From the NCBI RefSeq assembly GCF_000272405.2, contig NZ_AJZM02000010.1:1-6602 (forward strand): a DNA stretch of 6,602 nucleotides. The letters are read 5' to 3'. The notes under the pieces were generated by a model. It saw only the letters and a program-made list of their open reading frames with translations. It did no database searches and was not told the origin of the DNA. The stretch comes from Vibrio tasmaniensis 1F-187 (GTDB lineage: Bacteria > Pseudomonadota > Gammaproteobacteria > Enterobacterales > Vibrionaceae). The position numbers were made by a program, and so were the translations under genes. This document shows, piece after piece, positions 1 to 6,539 of this stretch; within the stretch, counting starts at the first letter, position 1, and the number at the start of each line of letters is the position of its first letter.

Positions 1-78
1 GTTAGAATTTTTGATTGTAGAATAGCTACTTATCAAAAAATTATGCCTTGTTCTCAAGATTTTTTCCTGCGCTATTCC

Positions 79-108
79 TGAACACTTACTTACTGTGATT
101 AGTATAAG
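79..108 (+). promoter_or_regulatory. Weak sigma-70-like promoter candidate
   Basis: A near-consensus -10 element, TATAAG, lies at 103-108. A -35-like TGAACA (4 of 6 consensus bases) lies at 79-84, with an 18-base spacer. It would drive the outer-membrane protein gene at 255 from a leader of about 140 nt. The match is modest in AT-rich DNA and nothing else supports it. No gene is visible in the rest of 1-254. Confidence 0.3.
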
Positions 109-254
109 CTCTTCTTACTCAACTAGTTCTACTCAACTCTATGTGTTGAAGACCGATTCCGAACCCTGAGCGCCAGCTCGCTTTTACCTAGCGATGACAC
201 CTTCTCTTTGTGAACCCAGTACACTGCCATTTTTAAAAACAGTCTGAGAATATT

Positions 255-659
255 ATGAAACATCGTTATTTGATCTGCCTTATGTGCTGCAGCGGAGCCG
301 CGTTTGTGCATGCTTCTGAAGCACCAGATTTGGAAGTTGGATTAGCCATTGACCAAGACCTGAGTGTCGTTGTCGAATTTGATCAGAAATACCGTGCCAC
401 GATTGGCAACGACGGTGCTGCATTTGACTATATTTTGAAGCGTGGTCAGTTTGAGACTGAAGCTCCGTTGAGTTGGTATGTCGGTGCAGGTGCTTGGGCT
501 GAGTGGAATGATGATTTTGGCTTACGTTTGCCTTTAGGTGTTAAAGTGAACTTCTACGAAGGTTGGAATGCGTACGCGCAAGTTCACCCTGAGCTCGACA
601 TGTATAAAGGTGTTGAATTACAAGTGGGTGGTGCACTGGGTATCACCTACAAGTTCTAG
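255..659 (+). CDS. Small predicted outer-membrane beta-barrel protein
   Basis: This is a 134-residue exported protein whose specific function I do not recognise. The first 20 residues form a signal peptide: basic MKHR, a hydrophobic core, and a likely cut after VHA (residues 18-20). The remaining ~114 residues are rich in alternating polar and hydrophobic stretches, with Gly and aromatic residues at the ends of about eight short predicted strands. The protein ends in ITYKF, with the terminal Phe typical of substrates of the Bam outer-membrane assembly machinery. That is short for an eight-strand barrel (OmpX is about 148 residues mature), so a small barrel or a partial-barrel fold are both possible. 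The ribosome binding site is weak (GAGAA, 4 nt before the ATG), but no better start keeps the signal peptide intact. It stands alone and ends at the shared hairpin at 672-701. The outer-membrane location is inferred from sequence character only. Confidence 0.8.
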   Translation: MKHRYLICLMCCSGAAFVHASEAPDLEVGLAIDQDLSVVVEFDQKYRATIGNDGAAFDYILKRGQFETEAPLSWYVGAGAWAEWNDDFGLRLPLGVKVNFYEGWNAYAQVHPELDMYKGVELQVGGALGITYKF

Positions 660-671
660 GTGATGAGACAA

Positions 672-701
672 AAAAATGCCAGCTTAGTAGCTGGCATTTT
701 T
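672..701. terminator. Bidirectional intrinsic terminator
   Basis: A perfect 13-bp inverted repeat (672-684 with 689-701) has a four-base loop, TAGT. The stem core TGCCAGCT is flanked by A residues on the left and T residues on the right, so RNA from either strand gives a GC-containing stem followed by a U run. It lies 12 bp past the + strand gene at 255-659 and 17 bp past the minus-strand small protein at 719-817, and fits the end of both convergent units. Confidence 0.92.
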
Positions 702-718
702 GAATGGTTTAAATAAGG

Positions 719-817
719 TTATTTCTGTTTGTCCATTGCACGCTTTATGCAAATTGCAGCACCACCCCAAGTGATACCAAGACCAAGAACCATCATAATA
801 ATCGCACTCGTTGTCAT
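719..817 (-). CDS. MetS-type small subunit of NSS amino acid transporter
   Basis: This is a 32-residue protein, read as MTTSAIIMMVLGLGITWGGA followed by AICIKRAMDKQK. It has one hydrophobic membrane helix (about residues 5-25) and a short positively charged tail, which predicts a cytoplasmic C-terminus. In Corynebacterium glutamicum, MetS is a very small membrane protein needed with the NSS transporter MetP for methionine and alanine uptake, and similar tiny proteins commonly follow bacterial NSS genes. Size, the G-x-x-W-G-G-A pattern and position all fit that family. The ATG comes 2 nt after the transporter stop codon. Its ribosome binding site AGGAAG (minus strand of 825-830, 7 nt spacing) lies inside the last codons of the transporter, so translation of the two is probably coupled. 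The substrate is inferred from the family. The gene is easily missed because of its size. Confidence 0.87.
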   Translation of the reverse strand: MTTSAIIMMVLGLGITWGGAAICIKRAMDKQK

Positions 818-819
818 GA

Positions 820-2280
820 TTATGCTTCCTTCTTACTTGTCATATTTATGATAATGCCAATCGCTAGTAATCCTGCGATCATTGCCCAACCAAGAGTCAG
901 GTCGTAGCCACCGTAACCGTCTGTAAACAATGCGCTTAGTTTTGTTGCAAGAATGATTGCAAGCATAACTGGAGTGACGAAGCGTAAACATACGTTAAAC
1001 CATACGCCAATAGAGAAATCTGAAATCTCATTGACGTACGCACGTACATCGCTAACTTTGTTTAGTAACCATGCCATTAGAAGGATTTCAATGAATCCGC
1101 CTACCATGATGCCGACGTTGTTAGCGAAGTGATCGACTAGGTCTAGTAGAAGTAGGCCGCCGTTAGTTGCAAATGCCATAGACACCACAACACCAACGCC
1201 AATAACAATACTTGCTGCTTTTTTACGGCTCCAGTTCAGCTTGTCCATAATTGCAGATGTTACTGCTTCCATAATTGAGATATGAGAGCTTAAACCAGCC
1301 ACAACAAGTGCAAAGAAGAATAGTGGACCCAGAATATACGGTGCTGGAAGTAAATTAATCGCAGCAGGTAGCGTAACAAACGCAAGGCCAACGCCTGCTG
1401 ATACAACTTCAGTTAATGGTTTACCTTGTTCTTGAGCCATGTAGCCAAGAACAGAGAAAATCATAATACCCGCAAGAATTGAGAAACCACAGTTGATAAG
1501 AACCGTCATGAACGCGTTGTTCGTAATATCTGATTTTTCAGGCAGGTAGCTTGAGTAAGCCAGCATGATCGCAAAACCGATACTTAGCGTGAAGAAGATT
1601 TGTCCATAAGCAGCAGCCCATACTTTTACGTCCCAGATCTTGCTGAAATCAGGTTCGAACATGTAGTTCACACCATCTAGAGCACCAGGAAGGAAAACCA
1701 TGCGTCCGATAAGCAAAATCACCATTATGAACAACACTGGCATCATTACTTTAGAAGCACGTTCGATACCAGCTTTAACACCACCCACGATAGCTGCATA
1801 AGTGATTGCCCAAGCGAGTAACATTGCGCCAGCGATGCCCCATTGGATGCTACCTAGGTTCGTCGGTGAGTTATCACCTAGAGCTAGATATTCACTGAAG
1901 AAGAATGCGTTAGTGTCTGTTCCCCAGCTTTGATTGAATGACATACCGAAGTATGAAATTGCCCAACCGATAACGGCAACATAGTAGACCGCGATGACAG
2001 CCGCTACACCTACTTGGAACCAGCCAAGCCACTCAAATTTTGAGTTGATGCGCGCTAAGGTTGCAGGTGCAGATCCACGATATTTTTGACCCATACTGAA
2101 CTCTAGGATCATAAATGGGATACCAGCCGTAAGCATGGCAAATAGATATGGAATGAAAAAAGCACCGCCGCCATTTTCATAAGCCATATATGGAAAACGC
2201 CAAATGTTTCCTAAACCAATAGCAGATCCTACTGCGGCAAGGATAAATCCTGCTCGGGATCCCCACTGTTCTCGCTTCAT
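820..2280 (-). CDS. Sodium-dependent NSS-family amino acid transporter (MetP-like)
   Basis: This 486-residue inner-membrane symporter of the neurotransmitter:sodium symporter (SNF) family is expected to couple sodium entry to amino acid uptake. The N-terminus holds the family signature: GSAIGLGNIWRFPY (18-31), with the Asn (N25) and Arg (R28) that match the sodium-site Asn and outer-gate Arg of LeuT, then ENGGGAFFIPY (35-45). The broken sixth helix is recognisable at 229-246 (FFTLSIGF, then AYSSYL), and the AGLSS motif of helix 8, part of the second sodium site, is at 328-332. I count 12 membrane helices, the last at about 461-480. Many bacterial NSS proteins stop at 11; the 12-helix form with a downstream small subunit resembles C. 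glutamicum MetP. The ribosome binding site AAGGAGT lies 5 nt before the ATG. No inactivating change is seen. Methionine, alanine or another neutral amino acid is the likeliest substrate, but sequence alone does not settle it. Confidence 0.95.
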   Translation of the reverse strand: MKREQWGSRAGFILAAVGSAIGLGNIWRFPYMAYENGGGAFFIPYLFAMLTAGIPFMILEFSMGQKYRGSAPATLARINSKFEWLGWFQVGVAAVIAVYYVAVIGWAISYFGMSFNQSWGTDTNAFFFSEYLALGDNSPTNLGSIQWGIAGAMLLAWAITYAAIVGGVKAGIERASKVMMPVLFIMVILLIGRMVFLPGALDGVNYMFEPDFSKIWDVKVWAAAYGQIFFTLSIGFAIMLAYSSYLPEKSDITNNAFMTVLINCGFSILAGIMIFSVLGYMAQEQGKPLTEVVSAGVGLAFVTLPAAINLLPAPYILGPLFFFALVVAGLSSHISIMEAVTSAIMDKLNWSRKKAASIVIGVGVVVSMAFATNGGLLLLDLVDHFANNVGIMVGGFIEILLMAWLLNKVSDVRAYVNEISDFSIGVWFNVCLRFVTPVMLAIILATKLSALFTDGYGGYDLTLGWAMIAGLLAIGIIINMTSKKEA

Positions 2281-2354
2281 ATTTAACTCCTTTACAACTT
2301 CCCTGAGGTATGAAGCTTCTCGTCACGCTGTGCTTGGTAAGGAGATGATAGTTA

Positions 2355-2379
2355 AAACAGGCAAACGGTTTGACTGTTT
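2355..2379. promoter_or_regulatory. Operator-like imperfect palindrome upstream of NSS transporter
   Basis: A 25-bp inverted repeat has 12-base arms, AAACAGGCAAAC and GTTTGACTGTTT, around a single central G, with 11 of 12 positions paired. It sits 75-99 bases before the transporter ATG. The CAAAC/GTTTG core recalls LacI/PurR-type operators, but PurR sites lack the extra central base, so no regulator is assigned. A weak promoter (minus-strand TTGCTT at 2398-2403 and TAAACA at 2375-2380, 17-base spacer) would overlap the palindrome, as expected for a repressor site. In minus-strand RNA it could also fold into a hairpin ending in UUUU, so a transcription attenuator is the alternative. Confidence 0.4.
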
Positions 2380-2690
2380 ACTTTATCTTCCGTGATTAAG
2401 CAAAAGTTTAGATTATTATGTTGTTAGCGATTGGAGAACTCAGCGGATAATTCTTAATTGTTTGATGTGTGTTTGCATAACCTGAAATATTCAGCTGATG
2501 CGTGCTAATGAGCCTACCTAGTTAGAATGGTTAAAGCAATAGATTAGGTATGTTTAATAACTGTGGTCTTATGGTCTTTAAGATGTTAAATGATGGTTAT
2601 TTTAGAGGTATGAATTGGTTTGGGGTTTTCTGATTGGTTTATGTGTCTAATTTTTTCTGTTTTATTAGGTTATATGACTTTATTTAAAAG

Positions 2691-2721
2691 TAGAGCGTAT
2701 GACTGAAATTCATACACTCTA
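2691..2721 (-). terminator. Probable terminator of the outer-membrane protein gene
   Basis: On the minus strand an 11-bp stem (arms at 2711-2721 and 2691-2701, one G-U pair, 9-base loop) is followed by ACTTTTAAAT, a short U run. It lies about 60 nt past the stop codon of the gene at 2784-3377. The U run is short, so termination may be partial. Confidence 0.5.
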
Positions 2722-2783
2722 TAGTTGAACTGACCAACTATTCGGAGGTTCTATTGGTATGAGATGCTTATGGTCATCGATAC

Positions 2784-3377
2784 TTAGAAAGTAAAACTCA
2801 GTCCGACATTGGCTTGGAATTGGTTCATCCAGTCGGTATCAAAGCGGATGATGCACTCTTGGCCGTTACTTGGGATGTTACAAACACCGGAGGTGTCGTT
2901 ATCGACAACGGTACCTAGCCAACGTAGTTGTGTGTTTAGCGCTAATCGGTCACTAAATTTGTACTCTAAACCACCAAAGATAGAGGTTGAGAACCCATAC
3001 TTATCTTTTGCCCAGTCTACATCGACGTAAGAAGCACCAAGGCCTAACCCCAAATAACCAGACAACACAGAAGAAGCTGGGTAGTAAATGCTACTTTGAA
3101 AGTGCAGGTATTGGATGGAGGAGCTTAGGTTGAGCGTTTCTAATTCAGAGCTTTGATTAGAATAGAAAAAGCCGATGCGTCCTTTTTCAAATGGCGTTTC
3201 AATCGCAAAGGTGTAGTTTTCAGACCCTTTCATATCATAGGTTTTACCGTCCTGGTCTTCGACACTGCCACCGCCGGTATAGCCCACCATCGGAGTAATG
3301 ATGATCTCCGGCGAGGCATGTACGCTCGAAACGGAGATAAGCGTAATCAGTGCCATTATATTTGCTTTGTTATTCAT
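2784..3377 (-). CDS. Predicted outer-membrane beta-barrel protein
   Basis: With the start chosen here this is a 197-residue exported protein. The signal peptide is MNNKANIMALITLISVSSVHA, with the cut likely after VHA (residues 19-21). The mature part begins SPEIIITPMVGYTGG and consists of repeated amphipathic strands with Gly/Tyr/Phe-rich ends, including a Gly-rich strand (GYLGLGLGASYVDVDW) and EYKFSDRLALNTQLRWLG. It ends in LSFTF, whose terminal Phe is typical of outer-membrane barrels. The pattern is that of eight-strand OmpA/OmpW-like barrels of about 180 residues; the precise family and ligand are unknown. Near the C-terminus two cysteines nine residues apart (CNIPSNGQEC) lie in a predicted loop and could form a disulfide. 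The reading frame also opens at an ATG six codons upstream (3395), but that start lacks a good ribosome binding site and would put charged residues before the signal peptide. It is transcribed alone, divergent from the gene at 3523. Confidence 0.85.
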   Translation of the reverse strand: MNNKANIMALITLISVSSVHASPEIIITPMVGYTGGGSVEDQDGKTYDMKGSENYTFAIETPFEKGRIGFFYSNQSSELETLNLSSSIQYLHFQSSIYYPASSVLSGYLGLGLGASYVDVDWAKDKYGFSTSIFGGLEYKFSDRLALNTQLRWLGTVVDNDTSGVCNIPSNGQECIIRFDTDWMNQFQANVGLSFTF

Positions 3378-3384
3378 GAGTATA

Positions 3385-3389
3385 TCCTT
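3385..3389 (-). promoter_or_regulatory. Ribosome binding site that decides the start at 3377
   Basis: The minus strand reads AAGGA here, 7 nt before the ATG at 3377. This motif lies inside the coding sequence if the upstream ATG at 3395 is used. The upstream ATG is preceded only by AGTAAG-like sequence, so the internal ATG is preferred. Confidence 0.7.
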
Positions 3390-3450
3390 ATCCATACACT
3401 TACTAATTGTGATGGTTACATCAATATTGTGCGACTAATTTCGACGATTC

Positions 3451-3479
3451 TTGAAGATACTTCACACACCTGATAGTAC
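3451..3479 (+). promoter_or_regulatory. Weak promoter candidate for small membrane protein and patatin genes
   Basis: TTGAAG at 3451-3456 (four of six -35 bases) and TAGTAC at 3474-3479 (three of six -10 bases) are separated by exactly 17 bases and lie 43 nt before the ATG at 3523. The spacing is ideal but the -10 is poor. It sits in the 145-bp divergent region where a + strand promoter is expected. Confidence 0.3.
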
Positions 3480-3522
3480 TTAAATAGAGACTCGACAAAT
3501 TAATAATAAGACAGAGGTGTCT

Positions 3523-3612
3523 ATGGACCATAATCTGAAAAATGCCCTACAAATAACGGTTGTCATCTACGCAATCATTCTCTCATTTGGCTTTATTGCA
3601 ATTGGTAGTTAA
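3523..3612 (+). CDS. YnhF-like 29-residue single-helix membrane protein
   Basis: This short open frame encodes MDHNLKNALQITVVIYAIIL followed by SFGFIAIGS. The first seven residues are polar and the rest is one hydrophobic membrane helix (about 8-28). A good ribosome binding site (GAGGTG at 3514-3519) precedes the ATG. Length and pattern resemble E. coli YnhF, a 29-residue inner-membrane protein of unclear function: as I recall that sequence, an ungapped alignment keeps Met1, Leu5, Lys6, Leu9, Thr12, Ile19, Gly23 and Ala26. With such short proteins this is suggestive, not proof. The patatin gene starts 41 nt downstream on the same strand with no hairpin between, so the two may be co-transcribed. 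Nothing in the sequence states the function. Confidence 0.72.
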   Translation: MDHNLKNALQITVVIYAIILSFGFIAIGS

Positions 3613-3653
3613 TACCATCTATTGCGAGGCTGGGTTTTTATACTCAGGGAATA

Positions 3654-4862
3654 ATGAATAGTGGGATTATAACCAATATTGATACAGCAATAGACTTAGA
3701 TTATTACGCTAAGTTTATTGCTGGAAAAACAGCACTGGTCGCCCAAGGTGGCGGACAGAGAAGTATTTTTACTTCTGGAGTGCTGGATGCCTTTCTTCTT
3801 TCAAATTTTGATCCCTTCGACGAGTTTTTTGGTACCTCTGCAGGTGCTCTTAATTTGTGTGCTTATCTGTGCCGCGATAAAGGCCTTGGCCGTTCTTTCC
3901 TTCTCGACCTCACAACATCACCTGAATTCTTCAATCTCTTTTCTTATATACGACACAGAAAGAACCTTGGATTAGAATGGGCCTTAGAACAAATCATGGC
4001 TTACCCATATAAGCTTGATTTGGATTTAGGACGACAAACGCTAGGCGATCGCCATTTCTATGCAGCCGTCACGGATTCTAAAGACTTACGAGATCACTAC
4101 TTTCCAGTATTGGGTGAAGATTGGTACAAAGTGATGATTGCAACCTGTGCGATTCCTCGCTTATACAATGATGAAATCTTTATTGGCGACAATGCTTATG
4201 TGGATGGTGGTGTATCAGCTTGCATCCCAGTTCAAGAAGCGTGGCGTAGACAAGCCCGTTCCATTGTTGTGATCCGAACTGAGCCTACGCTAGAGGAAGA
4301 GGTCGAGGTCGCGGTTCAAGCTAACAGTACGCGATTAAAAACACCCAAACCGATATCAGCCGAAGAACTGGAATGGTTCCGCGAATCTTTTGACAGTGTT
4401 CAAGGTCATTGGCAACAAAAAGTGGAACAGTGGAAAACCGATTGGAGCTCGTTCTTTCAACAACAAATTCTCAGCTCAAAAGAACAGAAGCGCGACAGAT
4501 CACATTTGGATTTGCTGAATGGTGGTCGATGGTTATTCGGGGCGGATGACATCTATAGATTAAGTCATTTAATTGGTGATAAGTTTGATTCCGGCTTAGC
4601 AGATATGCTGATGGTGCATTACCAAACTTACTCATTGACTCAGGATTTTTTGAACTCCCCACCAGACGATGCGTTTGTCGTGCAAATTGCCCCGAGTATG
4701 CCGCTGAAATCCAATTCATTAATGAGTAATAAAGAAGATTTACTGCACGATTATGATTTGGGTTTAGAAGCCGGTTACCGATTTGTTGAAACTTATACCT
4801 CTACGAAAAATGCCCGCAGTTCACACATGCCACAGTTGGCAACCATTGCTGCTGAGAAGTAA
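3654..4862 (+). CDS. Patatin-like phospholipase family protein (YjjU-like)
   Basis: This 402-residue predicted serine lipid acyl hydrolase has all patatin motifs intact: the oxyanion-hole glycine motif QGGGQR at 31-36, the nucleophile elbow GTSAG at 60-64 (Ser62), and DGG at 184-186 (Asp184), giving the Ser-Asp dyad. From about 27 to 210 it closely resembles E. coli YjjU as I recall it (ALV-x-GGGQR, FT-x-GVLD, NFDPFD, GTSAGA, then YVDGG and VVIRT). No signal peptide is seen, so it is probably cytoplasmic or at the inner membrane; the natural lipid is unknown. Residues about 211-305 form an acidic, Trp/Gln-rich, probably helical segment that appears to be absent or much shorter in YjjU. The C-terminal part (about 306-380) again resembles YjjU (LLHDYDLGLEAGYRFVET). 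A ribosome binding site, AGGGA, lies 4 nt before the ATG. It follows the 29-residue membrane protein and ends before the shared terminator at 5012. Confidence 0.93.
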   Translation: MNSGIITNIDTAIDLDYYAKFIAGKTALVAQGGGQRSIFTSGVLDAFLLSNFDPFDEFFGTSAGALNLCAYLCRDKGLGRSFLLDLTTSPEFFNLFSYIRHRKNLGLEWALEQIMAYPYKLDLDLGRQTLGDRHFYAAVTDSKDLRDHYFPVLGEDWYKVMIATCAIPRLYNDEIFIGDNAYVDGGVSACIPVQEAWRRQARSIVVIRTEPTLEEEVEVAVQANSTRLKTPKPISAEELEWFRESFDSVQGHWQQKVEQWKTDWSSFFQQQILSSKEQKRDRSHLDLLNGGRWLFGADDIYRLSHLIGDKFDSGLADMLMVHYQTYSLTQDFLNSPPDDAFVVQIAPSMPLKSNSLMSNKEDLLHDYDLGLEAGYRFVETYTSTKNARSSHMPQLATIAAEK

Positions 4863-4915
4863 TGCTTGAGGTTGATTAATAATATTTGAAGTTGATGAGT
4901 TAGCATTCCGTTAGT

Positions 4916-4960
4916 TAACTATATCTTTAGTAACTATATTTTTAGTAACCATGTCGTTGA
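4916..4960. repeat. Short 15-bp tandem repeat, about three copies
   Basis: Units 4916-4930 (TAACTATATCTTTAG) and 4931-4945 (TAACTATATTTTTAG) differ at one base. A third, degenerate unit (TAACCATGTCGTTGA) follows in phase at 4946-4960. It lies in the spacer between the patatin stop and the terminator and encodes nothing visible. Confidence 0.65.
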
Positions 4961-5011
4961 CTAGTAATGGCGTTAATTGTTGATGTTATTAACGAAGAAT
5001 ATACTGAAATG

Positions 5012-5048
5012 AAAAAGGGTTATTGAACTTGGTTCGATAACCCTTTTT
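5012..5048. terminator. Bidirectional intrinsic terminator between patatin and pykA
   Basis: A 12-bp perfect outer stem (AAAAAGGGTTAT with ATAACCCTTTTT) continues inward through a T-G pair and GAAC/GTTC to a TTG loop, for about 17 bp in all. A run on the left and T run on the right make it work on both strands. It ends pykA, whose stop is about 43 bp to the right, and also the patatin unit about 150 bp to the left. Confidence 0.92.
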
Positions 5049-5090
5049 TGTCTTGAGATTAGGCAAATCGTTTCGCCTTACGGGCAAACA

Positions 5091-6539
5091 TTAGGTGACA
5101 GGCAAGATTCTCATACAGTTGGTTGATCCCGCCACATCCATAATGTCGCCTTGAGTGACGATAACGAGATCGCCAAACTTAAGATGCTCTTGCTCTTTTA
5201 GGCAGGTGAGCGTAGATAGGGCAATGTCAAAACTGTCTTTGGCTTCTGTCTCGAAGTAGATAGGTGTTACACCTCGGTACAAGGTGCAGCGATTAAGTGT
5301 TCCTTCGTTACGAGATAGTGCGTAGATAGGCATGTCAGCACTTAGGCGAGACATCATCAGTGCAGTACGGCCGGATTCTGTGAGAGTGACTACGCCTTTA
5401 ATGCCTTCCATATGGTTTGCCGAGTAGATAGTCGCCATCGAAACGGTTTCTTCGGCGGTCACAAACGTGCGGTCAATTCGGTAATTGGATTGGTTGTTAA
5501 TCCCCGCCATTTTCTCAGCACCAATACACACTTCAGCCATCGATTTTACGGTTTCGACCGGGTAATCACCTGCAGCTGTTTCACCTGAAAGCATGACCGC
5601 ATCTGTTCCATCAAGTACCGCATTGGCAACGTCCATGACTTCGGCACGGGTTGGCATTGGCGCTGAAATCATCGATTCCATCATTTGAGTTGCGGTGATC
5701 ACCGTTCGGTTAAGCGCTCTAGCACGACGTATAAGCTGTTTTTGTACTCCGACCAATTCAGGGTCGCCAATTTCGACTCCGAGGTCACCACGAGCTACCA
5801 TGACCACATCTGAGGCCATTATGATGTCATCCATGTTCTCAACAGTGGCGACCGTCTCTGCTCGCTCTACTTTTGCTACAAGGTGAGCTTCTAAACCTGC
5901 TTCTCGTGCGAGTTGACGAGCGTAGTGCATGTCTTCGCCGTTGCGTGGGAAAGACACCGCAAGGTAATCCACTTTGATTTGTGCGGCGGTGACGATGTCG
6001 CGTTTGTCTTTTTCTGTCAGCGCTTCTGCTGACAAGCCGCCGCCTTTTTTGTTTATGCCTTTATTATTCGAGAGAGGGCCGCCAATGATGACTTCGGTAT
6101 GAACGCGACAACCTTCCACTTCGGTTACTTTTAGCTGTACACGACCATCGTCTAGCAACAGGATGTCGTTAGCTGAAACGTCGTTAGGTAATTCTTTATA
6201 ATCAAGACCGACCGCTTGTTGGTTGCCTTCGCCTAAACCAAGGCTACTGTCGAGAGTAAATTGGTCACCAACGGCAAGTTGGATTTTGCCATCTTTGAAT
6301 GTTGACACTCGAATCTTGGGACCTTGTAAGTCACCGAGAATAGCGATCTGAGTACCAAGTTTTTTGGCTATTGCGCGGACATTTTCTGCACGTTGTATAT
6401 GGTCGTCGCTAGTGCCGTGAGAGAAGTTCATACGGACGACATTGGCACCGGCTTTGATGATCTCTTCAAGCACGTTACCTTTATCAGTAGAAGGGCCTAG
6501 CGTTGTGACGATTTTCGTTTTTCTTAATTCGGCTGTCAT
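5091..6539 (-). CDS. pykA: Pyruvate kinase II
   Basis: This enzyme makes pyruvate and ATP from phosphoenolpyruvate and ADP, the last step of glycolysis, in the cytoplasm. It has 482 residues, against about 480 for E. coli PykA, and matches it nearly end to end ([14 protein letters not shown] start, [44 protein letters not shown]). Expected active-site residues are present: Arg36, Asn38 and Ser40 near the start, catalytic Lys223, metal ligands Glu225 and Asp252, and Thr284 in [32 protein letters not shown] is followed by GETAAG, and the C-terminal allosteric domain is complete to [14 protein letters not shown]. Lys75 in GPKIR replaces the Glu of potassium-dependent enzymes (Glu117 in rabbit muscle), predicting potassium independence as reported for the type II Vibrio cholerae enzyme. 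The E. coli form is AMP-activated; regulation here is inferred. The ribosome binding site AGGAG lies 5 nt before the ATG. It is monocistronic as far as the window shows. Confidence 0.98.
   Translation of the reverse strand: MTAELRKTKIVTTLGPSTDKGNVLEEIIKAGANVVRMNFSHGTSDDHIQRAENVRAIAKKLGTQIAILGDLQGPKIRVSTFKDGKIQLAVGDQFTLDSSLGLGEGNQQAVGLDYKELPNDVSANDILLLDDGRVQLKVTEVEGCRVHTEVIIGGPLSNNKGINKKGGGLSAEALTEKDKRDIVTAAQIKVDYLAVSFPRNGEDMHYARQLAREAGLEAHLVAKVERAETVATVENMDDIIMASDVVMVARGDLGVEIGDPELVGVQKQLIRRARALNRTVITATQMMESMISAPMPTRAEVMDVANAVLDGTDAVMLSGETAAGDYPVETVKSMAEVCIGAEKMAGINNQSNYRIDRTFVTAEETVSMATIYSANHMEGIKGVVTLTESGRTALMMSRLSADMPIYALSRNEGTLNRCTLYRGVTPIYFETEAKDSFDIALSTLTCLKEQEHLKFGDLVIVTQGDIMDVAGSTNCMRILPVT

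Larger units (their letters stand above)
2281..2783. other. 503-bp non-coding gap before the transporter operon
   Basis: No convincing gene is seen here on either strand. The part nearest the transporter (2281-2410) holds its ribosome binding site and the palindrome at 2355-2379. The middle (about 2400-2690) is AT-rich, with only short symmetric elements such as CTGAA-ATA-TTCAG at 2482-2494. The right end holds the likely terminator of the minus-strand gene at 2784 (2691-2721) and a second 7-bp hairpin (2721-2727 with 2735-2741). I do not recognise a riboswitch class, and a small RNA cannot be excluded. Confidence 0.6.

Noticed and set aside
129..311. 60-codon minus-strand open frame overlapping the start of the gene at 255
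   Set aside because: No family resemblance, composition unlike the neighbours, and it runs antisense over a convincing signal-peptide start.
2355..2379. PurR operator
   Set aside because: The CAAAC/GTTTG core is separated by an extra G, whereas PurR sites have them directly joined, and the flanks do not match.
2204..2395. 63-codon + strand open frame at the transporter start
   Set aside because: It is antisense to the conserved NSS N-terminus and then crosses the leader; no ribosome binding site or recognisable protein.
2281..2450. Amino-acid-sensing riboswitch (SAM, lysine or glycine type) in the transporter leader
   Set aside because: None of the conserved core sequences of these classes could be seen, and the leader has only one simple hairpin.
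3153..3473. 106-codon + strand open frame
   Set aside because: It lies mostly opposite the outer-membrane barrel gene and the divergent promoter region, with no domain character; a shadow frame.
4471..4719. 82-codon minus-strand open frame inside the patatin gene
   Set aside because: Antisense to an intact coding sequence and resembles no protein I know.
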